NCBI GenBank assembly: GCA_018389105.1
Contig: JACATO010001120.1
Span: 310,001-374,000, forward strand
Direction: 5' to 3'
Length of the DNA: 64,000 nt
Source of the DNA: Nautilus pompilius
Lineage: Eukaryota; Mollusca; Cephalopoda; Nautilida; Nautilidae
Positions 23,801 to 38,800 of the stretch are shown here, piece by piece. Under the pieces are notes generated by a model. It saw only the letters and a list, made by a program, of their open reading frames with translations. It did no database searches and had not been told where the DNA came from. Made by a program: the position numbers and the translations under genes. How positions within the stretch are numbered: the first letter of the stretch is position 1; each line of letters begins with the position of its first letter.

Positions 23801-26800
23801 TGGCAAAAAAAAGGGGGAGGGAGGGGAAATGTGTGTATTATACATGCACAAGGAAAACAGATTTACCGTTTTCGATTTTGTAGTTATTTTGAATTAAGAG
23901 GTCCTTGCAGGTGACGGCTGGGTTTTCAGCAGAGCCATCGGGCTTCAGCACGCGGTTAAGACCATCCTTGGCTTGGAGTAGCACAGTGGTTGTATCGAGC
24001 TGTTGGTAGTAACACCCAATATTATGACAAGCAGTGTAAACAGTATCAACAGTCTGTCTAAGAGAACACAGCATAAGCAATAACATTGCATTTCTGATAT
24101 AAATATAAATATATATAATATATAATGGCAGCATTTTTTTCATTGGAGATCATGATTGTTGCAACAGTAGATGCTCAAAAATGTGCAAGACTTAAGGAAA
24201 CATTAAGCTGATTTTAAGACGCCCACACATTTAGCCTATACATTTTGCAGGAAAATGGAAATGCGTGGTTGTTGTGACATTTAAGCCCCTTGTCTTTGGT
24301 AGTTTCCTCTGTCACGCAACTCATGTAAATAGATTTACTAAATATAACAGACATGGAAAAAGTGAACTTTTAGTTATAAAAAAAGAGAGACCCCCAAAGA
24401 ATCAATTAAAATTTCTTTTACTGCTCAGATATTTATTTCTTCATCACCTTAGTAGTAGTAAGAGAACTAACAAAGCTACATGTCAGTGATATCATCCCCC
24501 AGTCACCATCATCAGAATTTAGTCATGGAGAGCTATCTTGGTGCAACAATGCTAATTTGTAATAGATCAATCCTATTTCTGAAGCGTTCAAGTGGCTTCA
24601 CCTGGTCTCAGACCCACAGTCTGTTGGTTGCTAAGATCACTTTAATCCACTTCAACAGTTATTCATCCATTTATTCTTTTTATAAATCTCTCACTGCCGA
24701 CAAGTAGCAACAGAAACGCAGGCACTGTTCTGCTCTCCTAACTAGTAAGAGAGATTAAAATAAAATAATAAGAAACGTATAAATGTCGCCCACACACCTG
24801 GGTGCTTGACTCTGGCTAAGGTATGTTAACAGTAGTCATGCAGGAGACTTGTTAGGTTACAATTTTGAACATTTTTAAATACATGCATCTGGCTATTGTA
24901 TAAGACAAAAGTAAATCCGAGCACACCGTCTCTGTAATTCATACAGATTAATTCTCTCTCTCAATTGCTTTTCTGAAAACGCTACATGCATACAATTAGA
25001 CGGTATCCCATAGAATGCAAATGGGCCATTTTTTTTGTTGTTGTTGTTGTTGCCAGAACTCTAGTTTTCATGATAATTCTTATGGTGAAACCTCTTTAAT
25101 AAGTTTAGAAAAATCCAACTTACACTGGCAGGCTCGTCATTTAGCTGATACATGAAAAGGAGAAAGAAAACAAATAAATGAAAATGAAAACCTTACATGT
25201 CAGTAATATCAATTCTAAGAAAACAGGTGATATTTACTAATGGATAATATATCTTTCATGCAGTAAATAATGAATTTGGAAAACTTGCTTTCATGAGGTA
25301 TTACCAGCTGCTATTCAAGTACTTCACAACAGCTGATGATTAATATAACCTAAAGCTTCACTACACTGGCTATGTACACAGAACAAAAAAAAGAGAGTAT
25401 TCTAATTATTCATACAGTTCCAAAGGGCGCCATGGCCAACAATACACCATGTACTATAAAAGAAGCTGGTTTATAATATGTTTTCAGATTTTGCCACAAA
25501 AATTCTAAAGCAACAGTGTGATTAGATAATCAAGTATTGCTAATTTATGTTGTTATTTTGTTTTAATCATTGTTAATAATCATCACAGATAAATGTTGAC
25601 TCGTTTGTTTCCTTTTAAAGATGGAATTCTGACTTTGCAAAGACCTTATATTGTGAACAGTATTCTTTACTAGCATCACTGTGTATAATTTATGATGATA
25701 AGAATGACTGGATAAGCTGGAGGTCAGGTCCAAGAATGCCCCCCCCTCTTCTCTTAGGGAGACAGTTCTCAAAGAATTACATTCCAGTCATAGCTCTTGA
25801 CTTTATTTCCCAATCTCAGAATTTTCGGGCAATAAAATTAAAATGATAAGAGCGCTCTTTCTCGTATGATGAGAAGGTAGCTTTAGCGATTGTTCCTTAT
25901 TTCTTAAAGAAAAAAATAATAGAAAATGGCCATGCCACTGATTATGGGGAAAGGTTGATCTGGCTGGATGGCCTTTGGCTCACTGGTTCTTTGATGCTAC
26001 AGAAGAACTGTTATCAGTTAACTTCACTGTGTTACTAACTGCTCTTGTGGGGGGGGGAGGGAAATGCCAATAGCAAGGTGTGCAAAAAAGATATGTTGTT
26101 TACTTACATAGTATGGATCAGGTCCCTTAACAGCCTGTTGTTGGAAGGGGCTAGGTTGGTAGGCAGCAGATGCACCCTAGAAATGGAAATTTTTTCAAAA
26201 AATCAGAAGACAAATATAAATTATATTTTCTCCTGTAAAAAAAAGAAAATAATAACCAAACAAGAATAAAACTGGTAAAAAAAAAAAAAAATCTGACTAT
26301 GTATGTGACTATAGCTAAATTTATTAAGTCATTCATGGTTAGGAAATAAACTCTCCAAATAAGAAAGAAACCAACCAAGTATTCAGTATTTTAGCTTAAC
26401 AATAATACTCAACTCTCTCTCTTGTCTATACTACATTTGATGCTATAACAAAAATGAGAAAAGTCTACTAATCAAATGTTTATTCTAATATTATACCTTG
26501 ACTTTGATGTTTAAAATCTAATTTATGCACTTCTCAAACCTGGGGACCCTTTATTAGCTGTGATGTGGCTTCTGCCATCTTGTAATCAGTATACTACACT
26601 ACACTACTATTTTCTCTTAAGTGTCAAGAGTAAATTTAATGTTTTAAGTATCAATAATTGAAATGAAATAAAATTAATATACATTTTTCTGTCTTCTTTT
26701 TTTGCTTTAATAAATTTGAATTAAGGTTTAGCCTTTAATATACTGTATCTCCAACCATCAAGAAACAGTTTATAGACAGCCTATGACAAAACCTGGACTG

Positions 26801-29800
26801 TAAACCAAGAGCCATCTTCCTTATAATATCTACAACTATTTCTGCATATAAATAATATAGACTTTTACTTTTTTTATTGTTTAAATATACTAGTTTGTGA
26901 AAGCTTGCTTGCACCTAAATTACCTGACACTGCCAAAATATACTGTTAAATCTCTAACACCTGCAGCTAACTTAAAGTTAAGGAAAAAGTTCAGATGCTA
27001 CTTACTGGAGGTCCTGGAGGTCCTGGTGGTCCAGCTAAGCCCTAGAAAGAAAGAAAAAAAAACATATATTAATTATAGTTAGGTATTTTTTTTAAGCTCA
27101 TGTAAAAAATTGATTAAGGTAAATAGTTTACCAAGAAAATGGTTGCAGTAAAATGTATTGGTGTTTTTTTTTAGGAATATGCCAGATATCTATTTTAAGT
27201 CAGAAGCAGCTTTATCTTTCCGTTCTTTTGAATAACCGTCTTTACATCTGTCTCCAAGTAACAGAAACAGAACTAAGATGATATAACATGTGTACAGTAA
27301 ATGCCAGATATTTTGTTGTATATCATTATTTATAAAATGTGAAAACCTGTGGCAAACTGTCCTAAACCACACAAGAGTTGAACAGAGAACAATGGTCGGT
27401 CGAAGAATAAGTTGGTACCAATAACTCTGGTCAATCATTAACAATTTCAATCTGTTCAGTTAATAAAAGAATTTTTTAAAAAAAATGACAAATAAAGAAT
27501 TTCTCTCCAGGTCAGTCAGTGTCTTTTTTGTTTTTTGGCTCCTATAGGAATTGCAAGAACATTCAAGAAATCTTAGTTTTCTATTTAAAATTAAGTCCTT
27601 TGACCAGTTATTACATAACTTATGTTAGTAGCTAATGGGAGTTTACTCCTGTAATGTATCTAATATTTACATAAAGGGAGATCATTCATGCCATCTAACT
27701 AGCAATTACAAATCAGTTTTATTCACATCCAATTTATCTGATGTGCATTAAAATTTGAACATAAAGAAGAAAAAAAAAATTACTTACAGGGCGACCATCT
27801 TTTCCAGAATATCCTCGGGTACCCTAGTAATGAGAAAAATACAAACAGAAATAAATAGCATGGGAGGTACTAGCCACATATACACTTGTTGATCTTTTCC
27901 CAATAGTTCTATGATCAACACAAAGAAACAAACGATGATTTGAAGAATTTATCTTAACTTTAATGAGATACTTACAGAAGGACCTGGAGGTCCTGGTGGT
28001 CCTGGATCTCCATCATTTCCTGGACTTCCAGGACTTCCATCACGACCCTGAGATACAAAAATGTGCATGTAAAATGAAGAAAAAGCCATAGCAACTTATT
28101 AATTCTTTCTAAAGACATTGCTGTCATTAACTTTCTAGCACAGCTGAATAATTAAACAGCTTGAAAATAAATAGTGGCTGACATCAAGAATCAAAAGACC
28201 ATTTCTATGTGGTGTGTCGATGGTTGTGGATGATCTTCTGGGCATCTAATGGTGTCATTAAAAGGTGTACGAGCTTTCTTAGATACGTATAAAACAAATC
28301 ATTCATCACCGAGCTCTCAAGCAGATGGATTGGAAATCAAAGATGCAGAAGGTCCCAGGAGAGACATATTATTAGGTTGGGTTTTTTATTTCTCTTTTAA
28401 TGCCCAACATAAAATTTGTAATATTTTAGGGTTTCATTCAAATGACAAGGAACGGTAGGGTGTCTACTTTATCAGGTGCTGGGTGGCACACGCCATACAT
28501 TTTAGTTTAATCCTCATAGAACTCGTGTCATAACATGCCTAGGATATGAGGAAACTTTCAGAAGTCCACTCGGCTTTTTACTTTTGGACTTCTCCGCATG
28601 ATGCTTCTGTATGTAGTAGCAGGTTGATGGTTATTCGTGCATGAAGATCCATAGAGCTAGCAGGTACAGTGATAGCTGACTCTTGTTGTTTGAGAGTTTT
28701 CCCCCCCAGATAATTAGTATCAGAAAAAATTAACGGAGTAATGGTAGACAAAAAGAGTAATAACTAAAGGGGTGGGGATGGAAAAAGAATATTAAGATAA
28801 AAGCGCGCACAAAATTAATGGAGGGAAAAAACCATCGCGTGAAAAATGGAGCATATGACGACAGCGGCAGATGTGATGTCCAAAAGCATATAGAGACTGG
28901 ATGAGACAGACAACATAATCAAAAAGTAACTTACACGTAGTCCTGGATTGCCTGGTGGGCCAGCTGGTCCTATTTCTCCAGCTAAACCCTGCAAAGAAAC
29001 AAAGTGGGCTTTGAAAAACACAACCAATCACAAAGCCAAACTGTTGAGTCATCACGTGGACAAACTGGACATTTATCTTTCACCCATCTTACCCACAACC
29101 TGCAACCTTAGCAGAAGTTATTTTCCTTGTATTCTCAGGATCCCATGACAGGTGCAGTAGTCATAAAGACATTACAAAATAGTCTGCAGTTTTCAAATGA
29201 CATTTATACCTGAGGATTTTCTGATGGTAAACTTTTTAAAAGGAAGATATGTAAATCTGAAAAGGGCCTAATTATATTAAGGACTTCATAAACACCTGCA
29301 TTCCAGTGGTTTGTTGATTGGTATTAATAATGTCTTTTATTTTAAAATAAAAAATATTTTCACTTATGCATTTCTGCACATCAACTTTTGATTTATAAGA
29401 CTTAAGCAATCAATAATTCAGGTGTTGACAAAGTTTTTGAAAAATCAAATACTAATAAATTGTATCTTCAAAAGTTGATGACTTAAATCACTGATTACTT
29501 ACCTGTGGGCCAGGGTTTCCTGACATACCTGGCATACCTGCCCAGCCCTTGTCTCCCTGAAATAGTAAAAAAATTTGTCAAAAAAAAAGAAAGAAAGATA
29601 TTACTTATTTCTATATATATAAGTTTGAGCTGTGCATCTGATTATAAAACTCAGACCTTGTTATTTTCCATTCACCAAAATTTTCCCCCGACATTAAAAT
29701 TTAGTGATAGTCCTAATAAAAATAAAAAAATGGCCTAAGCTTCCGTACCCCTTATGGCGTCTTAAGGACACACAGAGAGAAAACTCTGTTCTAGAGGGTT

Positions 29801-32800
29801 CAGCCTGGATAAACCTACCTCTCCTGAGCGTATTAGATTACGAAAGAGTTGGGTAGCCCGCTGCTCTCGCTAGGATGTGGTACACTAACACTAAAAAATA
29901 ATACAGGTCAAAATAAGACCTCATTTATAAACAGCTGAGGCAGCCGGTCGTGGAACCGACCCAACTCCCACCACACACTTGCAACTTCACACACATACCC
30001 CAACAATTGCACCACACACCCCCAAAAAAGTATCACAATATCCTAACAACCAGTTGAACTACTGAAGAGAGTTCAGCTAGATTTGTCATAATGTCTCCAG
30101 GCTTTTAACATTTAAAATGATTAGAAATATGAGACGTGCCCTAGTCTTCAAACATTTAAGAAGAAATAGAAGTGCTAATGAACAGAGTTAATTACTGTCA
30201 AGTGTAGCTAACAGTAATAATATAAATCAATTTTAAAATACTGTTGTTAAATAATTTTTTCCCACCTCTAAGTAAGTAGTGAACTAAACCATTGAAATGA
30301 AAGACCTAGAATACTTCATATATGGATGTTGTTGTTGGTGGTGGGGCATGCCAATATGCACAAGGTAGACAGCAGCCCTGGTAAAGGATTGTAGTGCTAT
30401 TTTAGCTGCCTGCACTGTGGAACCTGGCATTGTCAACTTCAGCAGGGAGATCCCTATTAGCTCAATTCATTTTAAGATGTGAGAGGAAACAAGAAGAACC
30501 CTGCTTGGAGGTGGTTTGCCAGAATGAGTTATTCCCATGAGAAGGAATGTGGCTCCTCGACTTTAGCAGTCCAGTGAGATAATCGCTGAATCCCTAACCC
30601 TGCCATGTATTTAATGGAACAAAGTTAAGATTTTTTATAAAACATTTGCAATCTTGATTCCAAAGATACAAACTCTATTTTTACCTTAGAACCATGGATT
30701 CCTCGTGCTCCTCTTTCACCTTGTGCACCAGCTGGACCCTAATGTGTAGCAAACAATAAAGAAAATGTATAAATTTAAGATAAAAATCATCATCAACATC
30801 CTGTTAAGAATATGTTGCTTGCATTATGTTAGCATAGTGCATGGCAAGCATCAAACCGTAGCTCATTCAGAGTAAATATTTGTGCACTTAGCATTATTAG
30901 CTGAGAAGATGGAGAGGAATTTGAAAGTGCAGTCCCAATTTTAGCATCAAAACTATTTTCTCCTAAAATTTTGTATTATATTGGAAGTCTCAAAGTTGGA
31001 CATTAACTACAATTAAAGAACCATTTTTTAAAAGATCAATGGAATAATTCTACCAAAGAACTAGGATAAATCAAACACTTCTTGGGTGATGAAAGAAATG
31101 CATGCTCACCAACAGTGGACAAATTTAAAAGGAAAAATCTCAACTAAAATGACTAAAAAAAAAAAAAAGAAAACTAACATTTTTTTCCTACAAAATATCT
31201 CTTCATTTCTTGAGAAGCATGGAGAGTCATCAGAATTCTCCAATAACAATCAGTATCATGCATAATATCTCAAGCTAAGTTAGTTATACATAGAACAGTC
31301 AATGCCTGGCTTGGATAAAGCAGCAGCTTGCTGGATCATTTGCTTCCTGGCTTCATCTGCAGCATGTGATGAAGATGTTCTTAATGTGATGTGACAGATT
31401 CATGCTAAATGGCACCAGTTTTTCATAGTTCACTATCTGCTTTCTCCTGAAGACTATGCCTATGTTTCATCTGAAGCCCACAGCTAATGATTTGACTGTG
31501 CACATCTTTTATGGCCAAAATCAAATAACCTTTGACCTTATCATAAAATTAAAGCATAAAAGTAACACATACCGTTTGACCTCGTGGGCCAGTGGGACCT
31601 TGGGGACCACTTGGTCCTGGCTCACCCTGAAATTATATTATAATTCATAAACCAGACAAAGAAATATGGGAAATTGGAACAGAAATAGCAAAGCCTAAAG
31701 GTCTCCAAACCTCATATCTCTTTGATTTCAATACTGTATATCAAATACATGTAACTAGATTACATAGAAAGGTCACAGAATTAAAGAAAGAAAAACCCAA
31801 CAATTTGTGAATGGGATTTATTAAGTAGTTCTCAATTAAAATTAAAAGATGAAATTCTCAAAAGTAAACAAAAGAACAAAAAAAAAATTTCCTCCCAAAT
31901 AGCTCGACAAGTTTCGCTCAGTCCATGTGATTATCGAAAATTCCGACAAACATATAAAAACCTTACTCACCCTGTGTCCTTGCTCTCCATCTTTACCTCG
32001 TTGGCCAGTTGGTCCTGGGAGTCCCTGTTAAGAGAAAAGCAATTTATAGGATTGATGTTATTTATGCAATTGGGAAGTGAACAACAACAATGATGCAACA
32101 AAGTACTGAGAATCAAGAAGTCCTGGAGACACTACAGTTGATACATAGAGTAATTAAGAAAAGTAACTTAATCTGAACAAGTCATTTTTATCCTTACCTG
32201 CACATCTTGCGCTCACTAGTTACCGTCTTTGTTGAACGTTGAACTAAGTGTATATTTAGTCAAATATGGTAAACTACACTTAAAGTTGAACATTCTTTTT
32301 TTTTTAAAGAATCAGGCCCCTAACAATTTGAGAGAATTCAAATAAAGTGCCTGCCCTTCCACTGGAAATATATAAGATAAAATGTGGGAGGGAAATTCAA
32401 GAGTGACACTGATGTGTTGCTATGACAGTGAGGCTCTACAGGAAACATTCAAGATTACAGAGTGAGATGCAGCATATTTTTCTCTCTTCATTTATGAAAA
32501 AGTAGATTTTTTGGTGAGATAATAGCAATGGCTCACCTGTGCGCCTGGTGCACCCTGAGGTCCAGATGGTCCTGGTGGTCCATTGCTACCTCTTTCTCCT
32601 GATCTTCCTGGTGATCCTGGTGCTCCTCTTTTTCCTGCCTCACCCTAAAGTGAAAAAGAAAATTCATTTATAAACTTTCACTTTCCGTCTTTTTTCAGTT
32701 ATAAAAAAATCTTAAAACGAAATTAAACTCATTATGATTCTTGAAACTTTTTCCAGACCAGTAATTCTGAGCTGCCTATAGCAACGAATTTTTCTCTTGT

Positions 32801-35800
32801 TGATTTTTTTCAGTCTTTTTCATTGTAATGAACTTCTGGAAATTTGTTTACCCAAGATGAGCCATGACAAAGTGTTAATTAAGAGCATAGCACAGAAGGA
32901 AAAAAAAATGGTAATATAACAATGTAATACAATTTTTTTAAAAAAAAGTTGCAACAATTGGAAAAATAAATTTAATTTATGACTAAAGCTAATTTTTAAA
33001 CAATTTTTTAAAAGAAGAGTATGCTAAAATATATATGTTTTTCTTGCACATCGCAAAAAGACCATTTATGCAGCATAGAATAGGTCATATTATAGACCCC
33101 TGACAAAGCACAAGTAATCTTTGCTATGGCATGCATGTAAACACATATATCAGATGACTTCACACATGCTCGTGAAGGGATAACAGGGTTGTGATATGAT
33201 GCCATGAGAATTGAGAGTCACCAGTTTATCAGATGACTTCACCACATGCCTCGTGAAGGGATAGGACAGGGTTGTGATATGGATGCCATGAGAATGTGAG
33301 AGGTCATCCAGTTTTTATCAGATGACTTCACCACATGCCTCGTGAAGGGATAGGACAGGGTTGTGATATGGATGCCATGAGAATGTGAGAGGTCATCCAG
33401 TTTTTGCAGCCACCGATGTGGGAAGATGCTGACCAAAGTGTTCCCCGGATTAAGGTTTGAACTCGTGTGTTGCCAGTGAAGAGAACTTGTAACTTCTTGT
33501 ATCTCATCTACAAGGCGATGGTTTTGGCGGTATAGCGAGTGGTGCAATCTTGCAGCGGAATGTGAGCTGAACCCCAAAACCCTATTGCTATTAAAGTGGC
33601 ATAAGGGGTCAACCTCTTAAGCACACAAAATCACTGCCCACACCATTGCACCAAAGCCACTGTCAAACTTTGGGCCTCCTGAAATGCTTTAGTGTCCTTC
33701 TCCACTATATTCCTTCATTCAATGTGAATTGATGAAGACCAGACTTACCAGAGACCAGAACAGATTATCCAAAATGTCATGGGTCTGTGCATCATTTCCT
33801 GAGCCCATGCAAATCTGTGCTTTACAATGGTTTCCGTAAGTGGAGGGGGCGTTCATTGAGCCATGTGTCCACTATAGCCCAGTTTATGTATGTAATTTTG
33901 AGCCATACATTGAGATTTGTTCACAGTGTTGGCAATGTCTGCAAACCTGAGTGCACAGATTCCACCTCACATGGTGAACAAGAGCCGATAATTAGTGGCT
34001 TTAACAAGAATGCCATGCAATGACTGTCCCATTTGAGAGTCCAGGATTCTTTCCATGCTCTCTGCCTCTTACCTCGATCAGTCAGATTGTCCAATCAGAC
34101 GGTGATATATATCACAAGTGCCAACAGCACAAAGCATCTTTAATATTTCACCACCTCTAGGGCGCACGGCATTGTGGGTAACACAGGCTGCTCCATTTTT
34201 ATTTTATTCTCCCAAGACTCCGCTTCCAACAAAATATAAGCTGCCTAGTACTTACAGTGGAACCTGTTTCTCCTGGACTTCCTACAGCTCCAGATGGACC
34301 TGGGGGGCCTGGCTGGCCTGGGTTTCCATCCAAACCATTTCTACCCTGCTCACCGGGGGAACCCTACAACAAACAAGGTTCATGTGAACACAAAATTGGA
34401 TCTTATACTAAAAAAAACCAATAAATAATCAAAGGTATAATAAGATTTTGCTTTAAAGACATCTAATTTAATTTGGCTTCTTACGTTAAGGGATTGGGAC
34501 TGCTGGTTGGCATTAACACCACCACTTCACCGCTGCCGCTGCCAGCAGCAGACCCTTGGGCATGCAAAACAGAAACAAGCAGCATACTTACAGGAGGGCC
34601 TGGTGGACCGGCAGGTCCAGGTTCTCCTTGAGATCCTGGGAAACCAGAGTTGCCCCTCTCACCCTGTGGACCAGCAAGACCGTGTGGACCTGCTTGACCC
34701 TGCATAGGAAAAAAACAAAGCTGGGTGTCAAGAAACATACCTGGATCAATCAGCTTCATTCGCTCTACATTTCTTTTTTTTTTGCTTTTTCCTGGAAAAC
34801 CGGTTTGACGTTTTCTCTCTTAACCACTCGAGGGAAATATAACAGGTGGGCTGAGAAAACATTTGCGGAATGCAACTTTAGCCAGCTGCTTGGCTGTCTG
34901 TCTGTCTGTCTGCGGAAGCCCTGCTTATGGCTAGAGCAATGCCAGTTTAAAATAAACAAGCCTTTCTTACTATTGGCTGTATCCAGGTGTAGAGCCATTT
35001 ACCTTATTGGTTGTAGACAATTGAGGAAAGATAACAGTGGGGGAAAAAGTACAGACAACCGGTAGTTCTTAAATGACAGCATTCATTTAAAAACAAAGCA
35101 AATATTGTCTTTAGTCAAGATTAACATAATATTAAGTTTTCATAGTTTAAATAACAGAAAAGGGGAAATTACTGTAAAAAAGGTTGACACAGTGTAAAAA
35201 TATATATTTATATATTTTAAAGCTAACAGTGGTCATGGGTACATTACACTGTACTGTAGAAAAGTACAATTTTGGATGTTCTAGCTGCTCATAAATTATT
35301 GGTTAGACCCTTTATATGCACAGGACCCACCTTAGAGAAGGATTATAACAGTTTTAGAAGAATAATTAGTGATAGTTAAATTAAAAAAAAGACTTTGGTC
35401 GCTTAGCTTAGCATACAGGTGTTTTCACAATGATATGACTAGAGTAGCGTTTGAGATTTTTATTCTGTTGAAGAAAATCTAGACTATGACTGGTTTTCTG
35501 AAAAAAATACTGGCCCAAATCTGTATCTTCTTTATGAGTCTTTGGCTTGGCATCACTTGCTAAGCATGTGTGTACCCAGCCCCGGGGTTTCATTCAAATA
35601 AATGCCCCTAGTATTTTCACTGAGTTAGTATTCCAAAGTCAGAAACTTAACTTCGAAAAATCATTCCAAAGAAAAGAGAAATGGAAATGTATAGAGGGAT
35701 GGGACATTTAAATCCTTTTGCATAGTTATAGGCGCTTTTTTTAAAAAAAAAAATCACATTAAAATCACTTTAAAATATATATCTTTAAAAAAGTAGTGAA

Positions 35801-38800
35801 TTGTTCCTTCCTCACCCTTCTATGAAAATCTTTATGATACAATAATAACAATGACAGCAGCACAAAAAAGACATTGGATAGATAATGAAATAAGATGAAA
35901 AATAAATAGTATGATTTTGATAATAACTTCTGGAATGTACACAGGAATTATGCTGGTCCCATAAGAAAGTAATTTTTTCTTCTTTTTTAATTAGTAAAAC
36001 TTAACGAATGGTAAAGAGAAAATAAATTTAATTTTCTTTTGAGAGAGAGAGAGAGATGGAGAGAGGAGAGAGAGGAGAGAGGGAGAGAGAGATGGAGAGA
36101 GAGGGAGAGAAGAAGAGAGAGGGAGGGAGAGAGAGAGATGGATAGAGAGAGAGAGAGGGAGGGAGAGAGATGGAGAGAGATCGTGAGAGAGATGGAGAGA
36201 TAGAGCTAGAGTGAGGGAGAGAGATGGACGAGAGGAGAGAGAGAGGTGTGAGAGAGCGAGATAATGTATATAGCATATCTCCTAGAATGGAGAGATATAG
36301 AGATCGAAATTTCTCTCTAGCTACTCCCGGTCGCGAGCGCTAGCTCTAGAGCTAATCTATCCTCCTCTACTCTAATCCTCTTTCTCTCTCGCTATCGTTC
36401 AGATCTCCTCCCGCTCTATGGAGCGATATCTCTCTTTCTCTTCTCTCGCGCTCGTCTTTCTCTCTCTCTCTCGCCTTTCTTCTCTCTCTCCTTTCTTCTC
36501 GCATCGTCGCTCGGGCGTTCTCTCCCTCCTCTCTCACTTTTATCTCTCCTCTCTCTCCCTTTCGCGCTCGATCATCTCACTTTAGATCTCGCTGATCTTT
36601 CGACTCTATCGATCTCCTTCGCTCTCTCTCTCGCTCTCTCCCCTGAGCTCTATCTCTTTCTCTCGCTCTCTATCTTCCCCATTGCTCTCTCTTCTCTCTC
36701 TCCCTTTCTCGCTCTCTCTCTCTTCGCTTTCTCGCGCTCTCTCGCTCTCCTCCATGTCTCTCTCTCTCCTTTCGCTCTCTCTCCTCTAGTTCCGCGCTCC
36801 GCTAGCGATCCGCTAACTGCTCGCTCTCTCTCTGGCTCGCTATCGAGCTGCGCTCTCTAGCGAGATGGCTGCGCTCTCGCGCGTCCTCTTATCTCTCTTA
36901 GTCTTGCTCTCGATCGCTCGTTCCTCTCTTTCTCCTCGTCTCGCTTTCTCCTCCTCTCTTTCTATCTTTATCTCTCTCTTTCTCTCTTTCTCGCTCTTTC
37001 TCTCTTGTCTCTCTTTCTCTCTTCGATGCGCGTTCGCTCTCTCTCGTTTGCTCTCCACTGTCTCTCGATCGCCCTTTTCTTTTCCTGGCCCCACAATGCT
37101 CCCGTGACACATTATCCTCAGATGCCTACCAATAGTGTAGAAAAACCTGATCAGCTAAAGCTGCATTATTTTTTTCTGCAGAACAAAGAATATTGCCTAA
37201 AAACCAGATAAAGAGTCAGACAGAACCAGAGACTAAAATTATATTGAATTGATGAAATGTCCATTAGAGCTAAACATGGAGGACAGTTAATTAATGACTA
37301 TCCTTGCATCTTTATACAACTGCCTCTCTTATTAAGCTAAAACAAATTAGTTAATGTATGGACAGGGAGGATCTCCATCTATACTCTTTCATCATCCTTT
37401 GAAATTTGCATCATTACAAGAGTTTCGCATGTGTGCACAAACTTACAGGAGGGCCTGTGTCACCTCTGTCTCCAGGTTGTCCATCATTTCCTGGAATTCC
37501 GGGTGATCCTGCTTCACCAGATCTACCTTGAGCTCCAACTTCACCGCGTTCTCCCTGGAAACCAAACACACAAAGTGCAGCTACATGAGGAACAAGTTTT
37601 AGGTTTGTATGCACTTCTAAAAAAGTAAATAAACAAGATCACAAACAAAAAGTGTCTCAAGTAATAATGAAATAAGCTCTGTCTGCCAGTTTAAAGACAG
37701 AAGAAAAGTGTATACTAAATGCAAGGGACATTCAAATAAAAACCCGGCTATAATGGGTTCATCTGACCATTGTATATTCACCTGCTTTTTTTAATCTCTA
37801 GGAACCTGGAGAATTGGCAGATCTAGGAAAGAAATTTACTTGTAATGGAGATGAGAATTCACATCATGCTTTTTTAAATTGATAGCTAGTAAAATTTTTA
37901 ATAAATAAAGTAATTAAAATTTTCATGGAATGTGGAAATGAAGATGAATATAAGTACGATATACTTTTTATTTTCAATAATGGAAAAATGGTTAAATTGA
38001 ATAATTTGCTAGCATAATAGCGTAAATCAATTTAAGAATCACAATGAAGGCCATTTATTTTCCCATTGTATCTGTAATGATAGATTCTTACCTTGTACAA
38101 ACCTAAAGTAAAACACATTTTATTTTACTATTTTTATTTTTAGAAAACCAGCTTAAGATCGGTCTGTCCCAAATGGTACTATGTTTGGTCTTGCTTAAAG
38201 GGACAGAAGCTGCTATTGAACTTTCACAGGCCCTGCAGCTTTTAAGAAATGTCTGAGACATAAGGCAGGTGTGTTCCTGTCCGCAGAAAACAAGGCAAAT
38301 GAGAGAATAGGTTCAGTAGAAAAAAATTTTCCTAAGCAGACGCAACTTTAAAGTGAAAAAAAAAAAAAAAATACTGAAATTTTAACTAATGAAATAATTC
38401 AGTGTTTTGTGAAAACATTTTTCAGGTGCTGCAATAATTAATAACTGTAGGTGTCTGAGTAGTATAAAGTGTGCAAAGAATGCTCTCCTGTCAAGAAAAC
38501 TACAAACAACTCTGTTTGCATCATGGTTGTGCATAGTGCTGTGTGGTGCATCTAGTTACAAGATAATGAGAGTTCCGATGTCATGACTTTTTCCACTCTT
38601 ATTTCAATAGATCTCAAATGCACAAGATGGTAGTCAGTGAGGTACTGGTACAAGAAAACTGTCTCATCATATAAGCCTCTGCTAATTTGTGATTGGTAAT
38701 TTTAGTACTGAACCAAGTCGTTTAAAATGCTGTAATGTGCACATTTAAAAAAAAAGGGGGGACTTACTTGGGGTCCTTGTGGTCCAGGTCCACCTGGTTT

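Noticed and set aside
24053-24057. Alternative acceptor of collagen exon 38 four bases upstream
   Set aside because: It would shift the frame relative to the 21-nt exon; the downstream AG keeps phase 0.
36865-37112. Arg/Glu-rich and Leu/Ser-rich open frames on both strands
   Set aside because: Pure GA/CT low-complexity translation.
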